Positions 1 to 10,781 of a DNA stretch of 25,293 nt are shown piece after piece (position 1 is the stretch's first letter; each line of letters opens with the position of its first letter). Under the pieces are notes generated by a model. It was not told the origin of the DNA. It saw only the letters and a list, made by a program, of their open reading frames with translations, and did not search any database. Where the stretch lies: NCBI GenBank assembly GCA_009731375.1, contig BJOX01000142.1, positions 875,336 to 900,628 on the forward strand, given 5' to 3'. The stretch is from Paulinella micropora. Its lineage: Eukaryota > Cercozoa > Imbricatea > Euglyphida. A program made the position numbers and the translations under genes.

Positions 1-335
<335 letters not shown>

Positions 336-341
336 GTCAGA

Positions 342-343
342 TC

Positions 344-389
<46 letters not shown>

Positions 390-414
390 CATCTATCTAT
401 CCATCTATCTATCC

Positions 415-491
<77 letters not shown>

Positions 492-615
492 ATTATCTAT
501 CTAATTATCTTTCTAATTATCTATCTAATTATCTNNNNNNNNNNCATCTATCCTATCTATCCATCTATCTATCCATCTATCTATCCATCTATCCATCTAT
601 CTATCTATCTATCTG

Positions 616-673
<58 letters not shown>

Positions 674-698
674 CATCTATCGATCTATCGATCGATCG

Positions 699-756
<58 letters not shown>

Positions 757-803
757 ATATCTATATCTATCTATCTATCTATCTACCTGTCTGTCTGTCG
801 ATC

Positions 804-865
<62 letters not shown>

Positions 866-904
866 CATCTATCTATCCATCTATCTATCCATCTATCTAT
901 CTAC

Positions 905-954
<50 letters not shown>

Positions 955-963
955 CTCTATCTA

Positions 964-995
<32 letters not shown>

Positions 996-1026
996 TATAT
1001 CCATCTATCTATCTATCTATCTATCG

Positions 1027-1079
<53 letters not shown>

Positions 1080-1131
1080 CCTATCTATCTACCTACCTAT
1101 CTACCTATCTATCTACCTATCTATCTATCTA

Positions 1132-1180
<49 letters not shown>

Positions 1181-1222
1181 CTCTATCTCTCTCTATCTAT
1201 CTGTTCGTCCGTCCGTCTGTCT

Positions 1223-1267
<45 letters not shown>

Positions 1268-1468
1268 CTCTCTCTCTCTCTCTCTCTCCCCCTCTCTTAT
1301 GTGTGTGTGTGTGTTTGTGTGTATGTGTGTGTGTGTTTGTGTGTATGTTTTTGTGTTTGTGTATGCATGTATGCGTGCAAATATTTACCTAAACATAATT
1401 TTATCTATATTCTATATCAGACAGATAGGTAGGTAGATAAGTAGGTAGGTAGATAGATAGATATAGAC

Positions 1469-1502
<34 letters not shown>

Positions 1503-1600
1503 TTAGATAGATAGGTAGATTAGATAGAAGAGAGAGAGAGAGAGACGAGAGAGAGACGAGAGAGAGACGAGAGAGAGAGAGAGAGGGAGGGAGGGAGGGG
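342..1600. repeat. CTAT microsatellite followed by CT, TG, GATA and GA tracts
   Basis: About 860 bp of CTAT tetranucleotide repeat (342-1205) contains CCAT, CGAT and AATT variants and a 10-N gap at 535-544. It is followed by CT (about 1224-1287), TG (about 1300-1345), GATA (about 1425-1527) and GA/GGGA (about 1528-1600). Long open frames encoding L-S-I-Y or similar periodic peptides exist only because a tetranucleotide repeat cycles every 12 nt. I see no gene here. Confidence 0.9.
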
Positions 1601-1601
1601 G

Positions 1602-1852
1602 NNNNNNNNNNNNNNNNNNNNNNNNNNNNNNNNNNNNNNNNNNNNNNNNNNNNNNNNNNNNNNNNNNNNNNNNNNNNNNNNNNNNNNNNNNNNNNNNNNN
1701 NNNNNNNNNNNNNNNNNNNNNNNNNNNNNNNNNNNNNNNNNNNNNNNNNNNNNNNNNNNNNNNNNNNNNNNNNNNNNNNNNNNNNNNNNNNNNNNNNNNN
1801 NNNNNNNNNNNNNNNNNNNNNNNNNNNNNNNNNNNNNNNNNNNNNNNNNNNN
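1602..1852. other. Assembly gap (251 N)
   Basis: This is a run of 251 unknown bases starting directly after a GGGA/GGGG run. The next exon of the minus-strand ankyrin gene could lie in this gap or beyond the left end of the window. Confidence 0.95.
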
Positions 1853-1896
1853 ATGTAGGTAGGATAAGACAAATGTAGGTAAGATAAGATAGTTAC

Positions 1897-1971
1897 TTCC
1901 TGATTATTCTCTACAGAGCAATAGAGTGGGGTTGCACCCGCCGCGTTCTTACACTCCAACTTATGTCCGAC
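1897..1971 (-). CDS. Ankyrin-repeat protein, exon 3 (25 codons)
   Basis: This minus-strand exon is inferred from ankyrin homology and phase. Its 25 codons read from VGHKLECKN through GATPLY to VENNQE. That is the end of one ankyrin repeat loop and the first helix of the next (family consensus: hydrophilic loop, then G-x-TPL-x-x-A). The acceptor is CAAAG at 1972-1976 and the proposed donor is GTAACT at 1891-1896, both phase 0. The donor falls at the same place in the repeat as the donor of exon 1. Joined to exon 2, the frame stays in register: ...LLK then VGHKLE.... The acceptor lies in a CATA repeat and lacks a good pyrimidine tract, so the exact 5' edge is uncertain. Without the proposed splice, the frame stays open to the gap at 1852. 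Later exons are not visible. Confidence 0.6.
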
Positions 1972-2690
1972 CTTTGCATGTATGTATGTATGTATGTATG
2001 TATGTATGTATTCTTGCACTCCAACGTATGTCCCGACCTTTGTATGTATGTATGTATGTATGTATGTATGTATGTATGTATGTGTGTATGTATGTATGTA
2101 TGTGTGTATGCATTCTTGCATTCCAACTTATGTCCGACCTTTGCATGTATGTATGTATGTATGTATGTATGTATGTGTGTATGTATGTATGTATGTATGT
2201 ATTCTTGCACTCCAACTTATGTCCGACCTTTGTATGTATGTATGTATGTATGTATGTATGTATACATGTATGTATTCTTGTACTCCAACTTATGTCCGAC
2301 CTATGTATGTGTGTATGTATGTATGTATGTATGTATGCATGCATGTATGTATGTATGTATGTATGTATGTATGTATGTATGTATGTATGTATTCTTGTAT
2401 TCCAACTTATGTCCGACCTTTGCATGTATGTATGTATGTATGTATGTATGTATGTGTGTATGTATGTACGTATTCTTGCATTCCAACTTATGTCCGACCT
2501 TTGTATGTATGTATGTATGTATGTATGTATTATGAATGTATGTATGTATGTATGTGTATGTATGTATTATGAATGTATGCATGTATGTATGTATGTATGT
2601 ATGTATGCACGTATGTATGTTTGCATGTATGTATGTATGTATGTATTTATGTATGTATTCTTGCATAACTTATCTCGGACCTTCTAAACA
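1940..2690. repeat. Composite minisatellite: ATGT arrays plus ankyrin exon-3 start units
   Basis: ATGT/TATG blocks of variable length alternate with a ~31-bp unit reading TTCTTGCACTCCAACTTATG, then TCCGACCTTTG. Copies start near 1947 (the exon itself), 2011, 2113, 2203, 2275, 2392 and 2473, with a degenerate copy near 2658. On the minus strand each unit is the exon 3 acceptor (CAAAG) followed by its first nine codons, VGHKLECKN. All copies after the first lie in intron 2 of the ankyrin gene. Confidence 0.9.
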
Positions 2691-2788
2691 GGGTACGTAT
2701 GTGCGTGTGTGTGTGTGTGAGTGTGTACGTGTGTGTGTACGTGTGTGTATGTATGTGTACTTGTGTTCGTGTGTGTCTGTGCGTGTAC

Positions 2789-2819
<31 letters not shown>

Positions 2820-3939
2820 AGTGTGTGAGTGTGTGTGTGTGTGTGTACGTGTGTGTGTACGTGTGTGTATGTATGTGTACTTGTGATCGTGTGTGCCTGC
2901 GCGTGTACGTGTGTGTGTGTGTGTGTGCATGTTCTCCATTTAAGAATGTCTGTATGTATGCATGCATGTACGCATGTATTGTACAATATGCATGGTATGT
3001 ACGGGTGAATATTATTTGCGTTATGTATGTTATGTACGTTATGTATGTTGTGTATGTATGTATGTATGTATGTATGTATGTATATGTATGTTGTAAGGTA
3101 TGTACATCGTCTATGTCGGGTTTGTTATGTTTGTTATGTAATTGTGTATGTATGTATGAACATACGTACGTACGTACGATATATATATATATACATATAT
3201 ATATACATATATACACCATATGTATGTATGTATGCATTTATGTATGTATGTATGTGTGCAAATGTGTGTGAGTGTAAGTATGTGTATGTGTGCATGTATG
3301 CGTGTACGTGTGTGTATTTATACTACATACATACATACATACATACATATAATATAATATATTTTGTATATATATATACATATATATATGTACATACATA
3401 CATACATACATACATATATTTTTGCAATGTTTGTATGTATGTATTATGTATGTATGTATCTATGTATGCATGCATGCATGTATGTATGTATGTATGTATG
3501 TATGTGTAATGTATGTATGTATGTATGTATGTGTGTATGCATGTATGTGTTTGAATTTGTGTGTATGTATGTATGCATGTATGTATGTATGTATGTAATG
3601 TATGTGTGTATGTATGTATCTATGTATCTATGTATCTATGTATGTCTTGTGTTTGTGTGTATGTATGTATGCATGCATGTATGCATGTATGCGTGTATGT
3701 ATGTATGTATGTATGTATGTATTTATGTATGTATGTATGCATGAAAGTGTGTATGTATGTATGTATGCATGTATGTATGCATGTGTGTGTCTGTATGTAT
3801 ATATATGTGTGTGTGTATGTGTGTGTATCTGTGTGTGTATCTCTGTGTTATGTATGTGTGTACGTGTGTGTATTCATTTATGTAGGTATGTGAGTGCGTG
3901 CGTGCCAGCGAGGAGTGTCAGACAGGGGGGGGGGGGGGG
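2691..3939. repeat. TG/TATG satellite block within ankyrin intron 2
   Basis: GTGT-rich DNA (about 2700-2928) with CGTGTGTG variants gives way to ATGT arrays with ATATAT and ACAT stretches (about 3180-3410), then more ATGT/TGTG to a poly(G) run at the 3940 gap. Open frames here are periodic artefacts (M-Y-V-C or T-H-I-H type). I see no gene. Confidence 0.9.
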
Positions 3940-3949
3940 NNNNNNNNNN
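3940..3949. other. Assembly gap (10 N) after poly(G)
   Basis: Ten unknown bases follow a run of at least 14 G. Ten-base gaps in this window are probably placeholders of unknown true length. Confidence 0.9.
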
Positions 3950-3984
3950 ATGTGTGTGTATATATATATATATAATATACATGT

Positions 3985-4395
3985 AGAGAGAGAGAGAGAA
4001 AGAGAGAGAGAGGAGAGAGGAGAGAAAGGAGAGAGGAGAGAAAGGAGAGAAAGGAGAGAAAGGAGAGAGGAGAGGAGGAGAGGAGGAGAGGAGAGGGGAG
4101 GAGAGGGGAGAGGGGAGAGAGAGGAGAGAGAGGACAGAGAGGAGAGCAGAGAGCAGAGAGCAGAGAGCAGAGAGGAGAGAGGAGAGAGGAGAGGAGAGAG
4201 GAGAGAGGAGAGGAGAGAGGAGAGGAGAGAGAGAAAGAGAGAGAGCACAGAGAGAGCACAGAGAGAGCACAGAGAGAGAGAGAGAGAAAGAGAGGAAGAA
4301 GAAGAAGAAGAAGAAGAAGAAGAAGAAGAAGAAGAAGAAGAAGAAGAAGAAGAAGGAGGAGGAGGAGGAGGAGGAGGAGGAGGAGGAGGAGGAGA
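3985..4395 (+). repeat. Polypurine tract (GA, GGA, GAA)
   Basis: About 410 bp are almost pure purine on the plus strand: GA-type, then GGAGA, then GAA (about 4297-4352), then GGA (about 4355-4393), with a few C interruptions. It lies in intron 2 of the minus-strand ankyrin gene, so on the sense strand it is a long pyrimidine tract. Mirror-repeat purine tracts of this kind can form triplexes. Confidence 0.85.
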
Positions 4396-4446
4396 TTTTG
4401 AACAAAAGGTCACTGGTAAAGGTCAAAAATTCTTGGACGCTGTGAC

Positions 4447-4566
4447 CTTGAGCAATGAGAGCACCACCACACTGTGTCCATTCTTGGCGGCCAAACTGAG
4501 AGCTGTGTCACCTCTCGAAGTTGTACAGTGTATACTAGAGACCTTACTAGCTAGCAAAATGACAAC
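4447..4566 (-). CDS. Ankyrin-repeat protein, exon 2 (40 codons)
   Basis: Exon of 120 nt, phase 0 at both ends. It follows a TTTAG acceptor (AG at 4567-4568) and ends AAG before the donor GTCACA. Its 40 codons start VVILLASK, which completes the ankyrin repeat left open by exon 1, and go on to GDTALSLAAKNGHSVVVLSL. That is a near-textbook ankyrin core (G-x-TALxLAAxNGHxxVVxxLL). Intron 1 (4567-4755) is 189 bp with GT-AG ends. The repeat register is continuous across both junctions, which strongly supports the model. If intron 2 were retained, the frame would stop after seven more codons. A plus-strand frame crossing this region is antisense and has no recognisable content. Ankyrin repeats are protein-binding scaffolds; the ligand here is unknown. 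Confidence 0.75.
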
Positions 4567-4755
4567 CTAAAGTCACAGGTTTCGAAAGGTGCGAATGGAC
4601 AGAAAAAGACACAACGAAAAGAGTATAGTTATTCCAATCAACAGATTGTCATAGGAGAGAGCGCGAGAAGGGGACGAGAAATGAAAAGTAAACAAAGGAG
4701 GCTCAATTCACAGATGGCCATATCACTATAAGAAAGTCTCCCGGTTCTTTCTGAC

Positions 4756-4971
4756 CTGGATGTGGCCATGCTCTGAAGCTGAGAGGTAGGCGTCGTCTAT
4801 GGCCTTGACTGCTACCTTCCCTGCGTCTAATAATTGTTGTGCATGCTCTGTATTGCCTGCTTTGGCGCACTCGGCAAGGAGTCTTGCGTGTTCTTCAGCA
4901 CTCTGCGAAGCCAATGACTGCAGGCTTTGTGTCTTGGAGGCCTTCTTCTTTCGTTGATTCTTTTTCGGCAT
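4756..4971 (-). CDS. Ankyrin-repeat protein, exon 1 (start of gene, 72 codons)
   Basis: The minus-strand first coding exon runs from ATG (4969-4971) to CAG before the donor GTCAGA. It is exactly 216 nt, so it ends in phase 0. Residues 2-14 are lysine-rich (PKKNQRKKKASKT) and could act as a basic targeting or RNA-binding tail; that is inference. Residues ~29-60 form a first ankyrin repeat (LLAECAKAGNTEHAQQLLDA), and residues ~61-72 start the second (AYLSASEHGHIQ), which is completed by exon 2. The first three visible exons give 137 residues and roughly four repeats, and the 3' end is not in view. I chose this ATG because it is the first one upstream of the ankyrin homology in this frame and follows an in-frame stop. 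No effector domain is visible yet, so the gene's function cannot be named. Confidence 0.75.
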
Positions 4972-5679
4972 TTGATCTTACTCTTTACTAGACACTGCCC
5001 CTAGCTTATAACGCGAATGGGGCCTGTGCCAACCCCGAGGGTTGAGCGAGGTCGCTGCGATGCTCGAAGAGACCAGCCAGAAGAGAGGGAAGAGAGAGAA
5101 AGCTAGAGAAATTATTACTTTTTCGGTACAGCGGCGAAAGTGGATTTGTCGTCTTTCGGCATTTGCCACTGCAACGAGGCTGGTCTTTTTTTCTGCCTGT
5201 CTTCTGCCTGCCTCGGCCGAATCGTATTCGCAAATTCCGAGAAAATTTTGTGCCTCAGCCAAGGATATTTCCGAAATTTAACCACATTTCATGAATGCTG
5301 TTTCGGCCAAATCAACTCAAAAGTGAAAATTTTGGTGCAAAAATAATTATTTTTGATTAGGCCTGAAAATTTGTTAGCAAAAAAATTGTTAGTGCCAATA
5401 CTTCCCGCTTCTGATTCGCTTGCTTGCTTCCTATTTCCTGCTTCCTGCTCCGTGAATTAGAACACCTTTTTTTTAGCACCTTTCTTAACAGTGTGTCACC
5501 TCCAATCAATGCACCTAATACACACAAGTAAAACAAATCAAAGAAATTGCGTCAAGATACAAAAGAATCCCCCGTCTGAAGGGGCTGTATGTTTCTTTTA
5601 TATGATGCATACGGAGATTGCTTTGTCAACGAGTGTTAAACAAAATGTTCGTTCTTGCTGCTGCCACCGTGCATTGTGC
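4972..5679. other. Intergenic region upstream of the ankyrin gene
   Basis: This is non-repetitive DNA of mixed composition. It should contain the ankyrin gene promoter and 5' UTR, which I cannot place. Short frames on both strands (for example 5042-5281 plus and 4978-5262 minus) overlap each other and show no recognisable domain. I see no gene here. Confidence 0.5.
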
Positions 5680-6385
<706 letters not shown>

Positions 6386-6390
6386 TTGGA

Positions 6391-6423
6391 TTAGGGTTAG
6401 GGTTAGGATTAGGGTTAGGGTTA
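6391..6423 (+). repeat. Interstitial telomere-like tract (TTAGGG)5
   Basis: Five in-phase hexamers run TTAGGG, TTAGGG, TTAGGA, TTAGGG, TTAGGG and then TTA. The tract lies at the end of the TAG/TTGGATTAGGG array and grades out of it. TTAGGG is the telomere repeat of animals and many protists. Five units inside a chromosome arm-like context suggest a minisatellite-derived or interstitial tract rather than a chromosome end. Confidence 0.75.
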
Positions 6424-6635
6424 CCTACTACTTCCCCCCTCACACACACACATTCACTCAGTCTCTCTCTCCTCCCCTACCACCTCACCCTCTCTCTCTT
6501 TCTTTCTTGTTTTCACCTTTGCATTCCTCTCTCTCTCTCTTTCTCTCTCTATTTCTCTCTCTCTCTCTCTCTGTGTCTTGCTTTTTGTTTGAGAGAGAGA
6601 AAGGAGAAAGGAGGGCAGAAGGGAGGGGGGGGGGG
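6424..6635. repeat. CT/GA-rich low-complexity block
   Basis: CACACA, CTCTCT and TTTCTCTC stretches include the anchor sequences TTTGCATTCCTCTCTCTCT and GCTTTTTGTTTGAGAGAGAG. The reverse complements of both anchors occur at about 8215-8265. The block ends in a G run at 6624-6635. No gene is visible. Confidence 0.75.
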
Positions 6636-6746
6636 CAATGAAAGGGGTTTTGCTTGCGATGATCAAGAGAAGGTACAAGAGATACAAAGAGAGACAGACG
6701 GCGGTGTACCTTCCCTTGGTCATCCCAAGCAAAACCCCCTTCATTG
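6636..6746. repeat. Inverted repeat with 42-bp arms (hairpin)
   Basis: The left arm (6636-6677) starts CAATGAAAGGGGTTTTGCTT. The right arm (6705-6746) is its reverse complement with about five mismatches. The loop is 27 nt. This could be a short foldback element or a transcript hairpin. Confidence 0.8.
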
Positions 6747-6807
6747 ACCCCCGTCGGGAAAAAACAAAGACAGAGCGGGGTTGGGGGGGAAGGGGGGGGG
6801 GGGGGGG

Positions 6808-6817
6808 NNNNNNNNNN
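6808..6817. other. Assembly gap (10 N) after poly(G)
   Basis: Ten unknown bases directly after a run of 16 G. Confidence 0.9.
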
Positions 6818-7077
6818 CAAAAAGAGCGAGAATAGACAGGAGTTCGGATGGAATGGGGGAGGAATGTGACAAAGAAAATGATTGACCAGGATGAAAAGAA
6901 GATTTTTTATTTTAGCGAAGCGGGTAGCCAGCGGCACGTAAAAATTCAACCTTGCTAATTCACGTATGATTCTGTAAACTTTTTTTGCGTGTAAATTTGC
7001 AGGGTCAGCGGTTCCACGAAATTTTTCTTCACTAGTCGTGGGATTTTGTTCTTTCTTTTCCCTCCTCGAAGTTCCCA

Positions 7078-7112
<35 letters not shown>

Positions 7113-7114
7113 TC

Positions 7115-7124
7115 NNNNNNNNNN
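7115..7124. other. Assembly gap (10 N) between poly(G) and poly(C)
   Basis: Ten unknown bases. A G run of about 32 ends at 7110, and a C-rich run starts at 7126. Confidence 0.9.
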
Positions 7125-7166
7125 GCCCCCCCCCACCCCCCAACCCCGCCCTGTCTTTGTTTTTGA

Positions 7167-7256
<90 letters not shown>

Positions 7257-7326
7257 CCTACCTACCTACCTACCTACGTATTTATCTACTCATATACTTA
7301 TCTCCGTATCTACCTATTTATCTATC

Positions 7327-7401
<75 letters not shown>

Positions 7402-7530
7402 GATCTAGATAGATATACAGATAGAAATTTTGATAGATAGATAGATAGATATATGCAGAAAGAGAAAGAGAGAGAGAATAGAGAAAGATAGAGAGAGAGA
7501 GAGAGAAAGAGAGAGAATAGCAGAGGGAGG
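7167..7530. repeat. CTAT array turning into its complement (GATA), then GA tract
   Basis: CTAT repeats (about 7169-7400) pass through CTAGATCTAG into GATA repeats (about 7404-7450), making a palindromic microsatellite. A GA/GAAA tract follows to about 7530. Confidence 0.9.
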
Positions 7531-7912
7531 GCCGGGACAGTGCTCAGGACCTGGACTTGTCTATAGCGGTAGTAGCCAAGCTGTTGCAACACTTGCCGCA
7601 GCAGCGACTAGCAGGACTGCCTTCTTTTGGCTTGATGACAGGGACTGCATCTAAACAAGCTGAATAGGAAAACTGAGGCCAAATCTAGCTGGACATGGGG
7701 TGTTTGCAGCGTAACTTTAACGTGGTGCGTACGCTTTTTTAGGTTTCCCGTGTTATGCTGCGAAAAAATGATGCAAGTTACCTTGATGCGGATGATAGCT
7801 GATGAAATCAAGCGCAAGAAAGGAAGGAGGAAGGTGGAAGGTGGAAGAGGAAAGCCAGGAGGAAGAAGGGAAGGGGGAAGGAAGGAAAGAAGGAAAGGAA
7901 GGAAAGAAAGGA
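7531..7912. other. Unassigned sequence ending in a GGAAG tract
   Basis: About 290 bp of mixed-composition DNA (7531-7820) has short open frames on both strands but no recognisable domain or supported exon. It passes into a GGAAG/GAAAG purine tract (about 7821-7912). No gene is supported. Confidence 0.5.
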
Positions 7913-8213
7913 AGACTACTACTACTACTAGCTAACCCTAATCCAACCACTATTACTACTATATAACCCTAATCCAACTACTATTACTACTACTTTCTAA
8001 CCCTAACCCAACTACTACTACTACTCTCTAACCCTATTCTAACTACTACTACTACTCTCTAACCCTAATCCAACTACTACTACTACTCTCTAACCCCAAT
8101 CCAACTGCTACTACTACTATCTAACCCTAGTCCAACTGGTACTACTACTATCTCACCCTAATCCAACTACTAATACTACTATTATCCAACCCTTATCCAA
8201 CTACTACTACTAC
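7913..8213. repeat. CTAACCCTAATCCAACTACTACT minisatellite, about 9 copies
   Basis: About nine ~30-bp units consist of CTAACCCTAATCCAA plus (CTA)n. This is the reverse complement of the 5754-6385 array, so the two arrays face each other around 6424-7912. The purine GGAAG tract next to it likewise mirrors the CTTCC tract at 5685-5753. Confidence 0.9.
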
Positions 8214-8284
8214 TTTCTCTCTCTCAAACAAAAAGCGAGAGAGAGAGAGAGGAATGCAAGGGTGTAGAGAGACTGAGAGAGGAG

Positions 8285-9240
8285 GAGCATCGCGGCCTGG
8301 CTGGAAAACCAGCAACAATCACATACGTCAATATAAATAACCACCGAGCAAGAACAAAAAACCTGATTATATAAGATAAATATTTATAAAATTAAGTATA
8401 TACATAATACAAAAATGTATGTATGTATGTATGACTTTGTATGTATGTATGCATTAGATGCACGTATTGCATGTATGTATTGTGTGTCTGTGTGTGTGTG
8501 TGTGTGCGTGGGCGTGAGTGAGTGTGTTGGTGTTTGTGTGTGTGCGAGCGTGTTTGTGGATGTGCATGTGCATGTACATGTATGCACTATTATGTACATG
8601 TGTGTGTGCGTGTGTTGGTATTTTTGTGCATGTGTATGTATGCACTATTTATGTGTGTCTGTCCGTGTGTGAGTACTTGTGTGTATCTGTACCTATGTAA
8701 GTATGGATTTTAATTACATATTGCACCATTACAAATTGTACTACTGCAAAGAGAAATAAATGTGTTTGAAAGAGAAATCAAAAGCGAAATCAGAAACACA
8801 ACTGGAGGGAGAGCCATCTTCAAGACACTAACGCTATTTCCTCTTTCCTAAAAAACTGCTAAACACCTATCTGCTCACAGATAATAAATATTCACCATAA
8901 TTAATATAGTTATAGATCACTCGATCTGATGTTCTTTTCTATATGTACATCTTCTCATTTCTATTTACAATTTTCTTATAGTCTTGTCTACATGTACATC
9001 TTCTGATTTTCTCATTAAGTTTATGTTACGACCACGGTAAATAGTGTTAATTTACACAGCAGTATTTTGTTTTAGTTGTCTTGCATATAATAATCAACGT
9101 TGTTCTAAGTAAACAATCTAAAGAAGTCACAGTGAAATAAAGTATATAAGAAATTGAGAACCCGCCAGCCACCAGATCCGACCTAACCCGGTAACCGGCT
9201 ATTGAATCAGCCAAATTTGCCAAATCAAAAAAATCTCAGT
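8285..9240. repeat. Modular TG-rich repeat, copy 1
   Basis: The order is module M1 (8285-8430, GAAAACCAGCAACAATCAC to AATTAAGTATATACATAA), then ATGT/TG satellite, M3 (about 8690-8930, with CAAGACACTAACGCTATTTC), M4 (about 8960-9140, with TTGTTCTAAGTAAACAA) and M5 (about 9165-9225, with GCCAGCCACCAGATCCGACC). The modules recur in the same order in copy 2. Copy 1 lacks module M2. It looks like a diverged transposon or macrosatellite unit. Frames in it are broken. Confidence 0.65.
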
Positions 9241-9430
9241 CATATCTCTGCACCTTCCAAAGTTTGTACATCCCAACTCCCCGAGAAGCATCATGGATAA
9301 ATATAGATCAAACGCTGCATGTCTTATTTCTTTTCTGTGTATTTACGGTTTGGGCACGAGGGGTCGGTGTATGCAGACCTACACGAGAGCACAAGGGAAT
9401 GCTATGGCACTAAGATTTGCCTAAGTAGAA

Positions 9431-9527
<97 letters not shown>

Positions 9528-9799
9528 TTTCTGCTATATGGTCAAGCTTCGACACCCAGAAACAGATTGATCAGATTATGCAGTGTTAACTGTCTGGCGT
9601 CAAGCTGTTGAGTACGGATTCGTAACATGTGCACTGTGGCCGAAAACACAGAGCCAAACGAGTTCAGCTACAGCTCAGCACCACAAAAAAGAAACATGAC
9701 ATTCAAAAAAAGTGAACTTCTTTATTATATTGCAACGAAGTAGGCAGCAGGTGTGTTGGGAGAGAAAGTGAGAGGGAGAGAGGGAGGGGGCTCACGGTA
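9241..9799. other. Unassigned sequence with a (GA)n tract
   Basis: A GA microsatellite of about 95 bp lies at 9430-9524. The rest is mixed-composition DNA with no recognisable domain. A 43-codon ATG frame at 9294-9424 shows no family features. Confidence 0.5.
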
Positions 9800-10042
9800 A
9801 GGTCAGTAAAGATACCTGGGCATCGCGCCCAGCTGTAAAACCAACAACAGTCACAACTCTCAATATAGCTACGACAGAGCAAGCAAAAAAAAACAAACCT
9901 AAACACACAAGAGAAATACTGTATACAATTAAGTATATGCATAACAATAACACCAGAATGTATGTCTTGCATGCATGTCTTGCATACATGTCTTGCAGTA
10001 TGTCTTGTATGTGTGTATGTAGTGTGTGTGAGAGAGAGAGAG

Positions 10043-10092
<50 letters not shown>

Positions 10093-10735
10093 TTTTTTGT
10101 GTCTGTGTGTGCGTGAATGTGTGTTTGTGTTTGTGCGTGTATGTAAGTATGTATGCATTATATGTGTATGTCTATTATGCATGCATGTTATGTATGTACA
10201 CATGTATGTATGTATTGTGTGTCTGTATGCGTGCACGGGCGAGGGTGTGCGTGTATGTGTGCATGTGTGTGTATGTCTTTGTGTACGTCTGTGTATGTGT
10301 GTGTAGCGCGTGTGGGCATGTATGTTTGTGTGTTTGTGTGTTGGTGTTCGTATCATGGTGTGTGTGCGTGTGCGGGCGCGCGCTTTTGTGTGTGTGTGTG
10401 TGTGTTTGTCTTTGTGTTTGTGTATGTTTGTATGTATGTATTATGTGTTTTGGTGTGTATGTGTGTCTGTGTGCGTGAGCGTGAGTGTGTGCGTGTGTGT
10501 GATGGTGTGGTTCCTCGTGTTTGTCTTTGTGTGTATGTATGTATGTATGTATGTATTATGTGTGTTGGTGTGTATGTGTCTGTGTGCGTGAGCGTGAGTG
10601 TGTGCGTGTGTGTGATGGTGTTTCCTCGTGTTTGTCTTTGTGTGTATGTATGTATGTATGTATTATGTATGTGTTTGGTGTGTTTGTGTTTATGTATTTG
10701 AATGTATGTTCGTGTTATGTGCCTGTTTATGTGTG

Positions 10736-10781
<46 letters not shown>

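Larger units (their letters stand above)
6761..7164. repeat. Inverted arms flanking a gap-bounded segment
   Basis: AACAAAGACAGAGCGGGGTTG (about 6763-6783), followed by a G run to the gap at 6808, is mirrored by a C run and CAACCCCGCCCTGTCTTTGT (about 7141-7160) after the gap at 7115. The unique segment 6818-7080 sits between. It is either a genuine palindrome or a contig placed between two ends of the same repeat. The enclosed sequence shows no gene. Confidence 0.6.

Noticed and set aside
1926-3893. Many frames on both strands of M-Y-V-C or T-Y-I-H repeats
   Set aside because: They are artefacts of ATGT/TG arrays. Only the short exon-like segment at 1897-1971 has real protein similarity.
3602-4570. 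Plus-strand frame of E/R-rich and G-rich sequence ending in about 59 ordinary residues
   Set aside because: The ordinary part is antisense to ankyrin exon 2 and part of intron 2, and the rest is purine satellite crossing a gap.
4726-4755. Nine extra codons after HGHIQ in the ankyrin exon 1 frame
   Set aside because: They start exactly at a GTCAGA donor, and splicing to 4566 restores the ankyrin register, so they are intronic.
5006-5010. TATAA on the minus strand about 35 bp before the ankyrin ATG
   Set aside because: It is too close to the ATG to leave a normal 5' UTR, and a five-base match is expected by chance.
9294-9424. 43-codon ATG frame
   Set aside because: Short, with no recognisable features and no splice or homology support.
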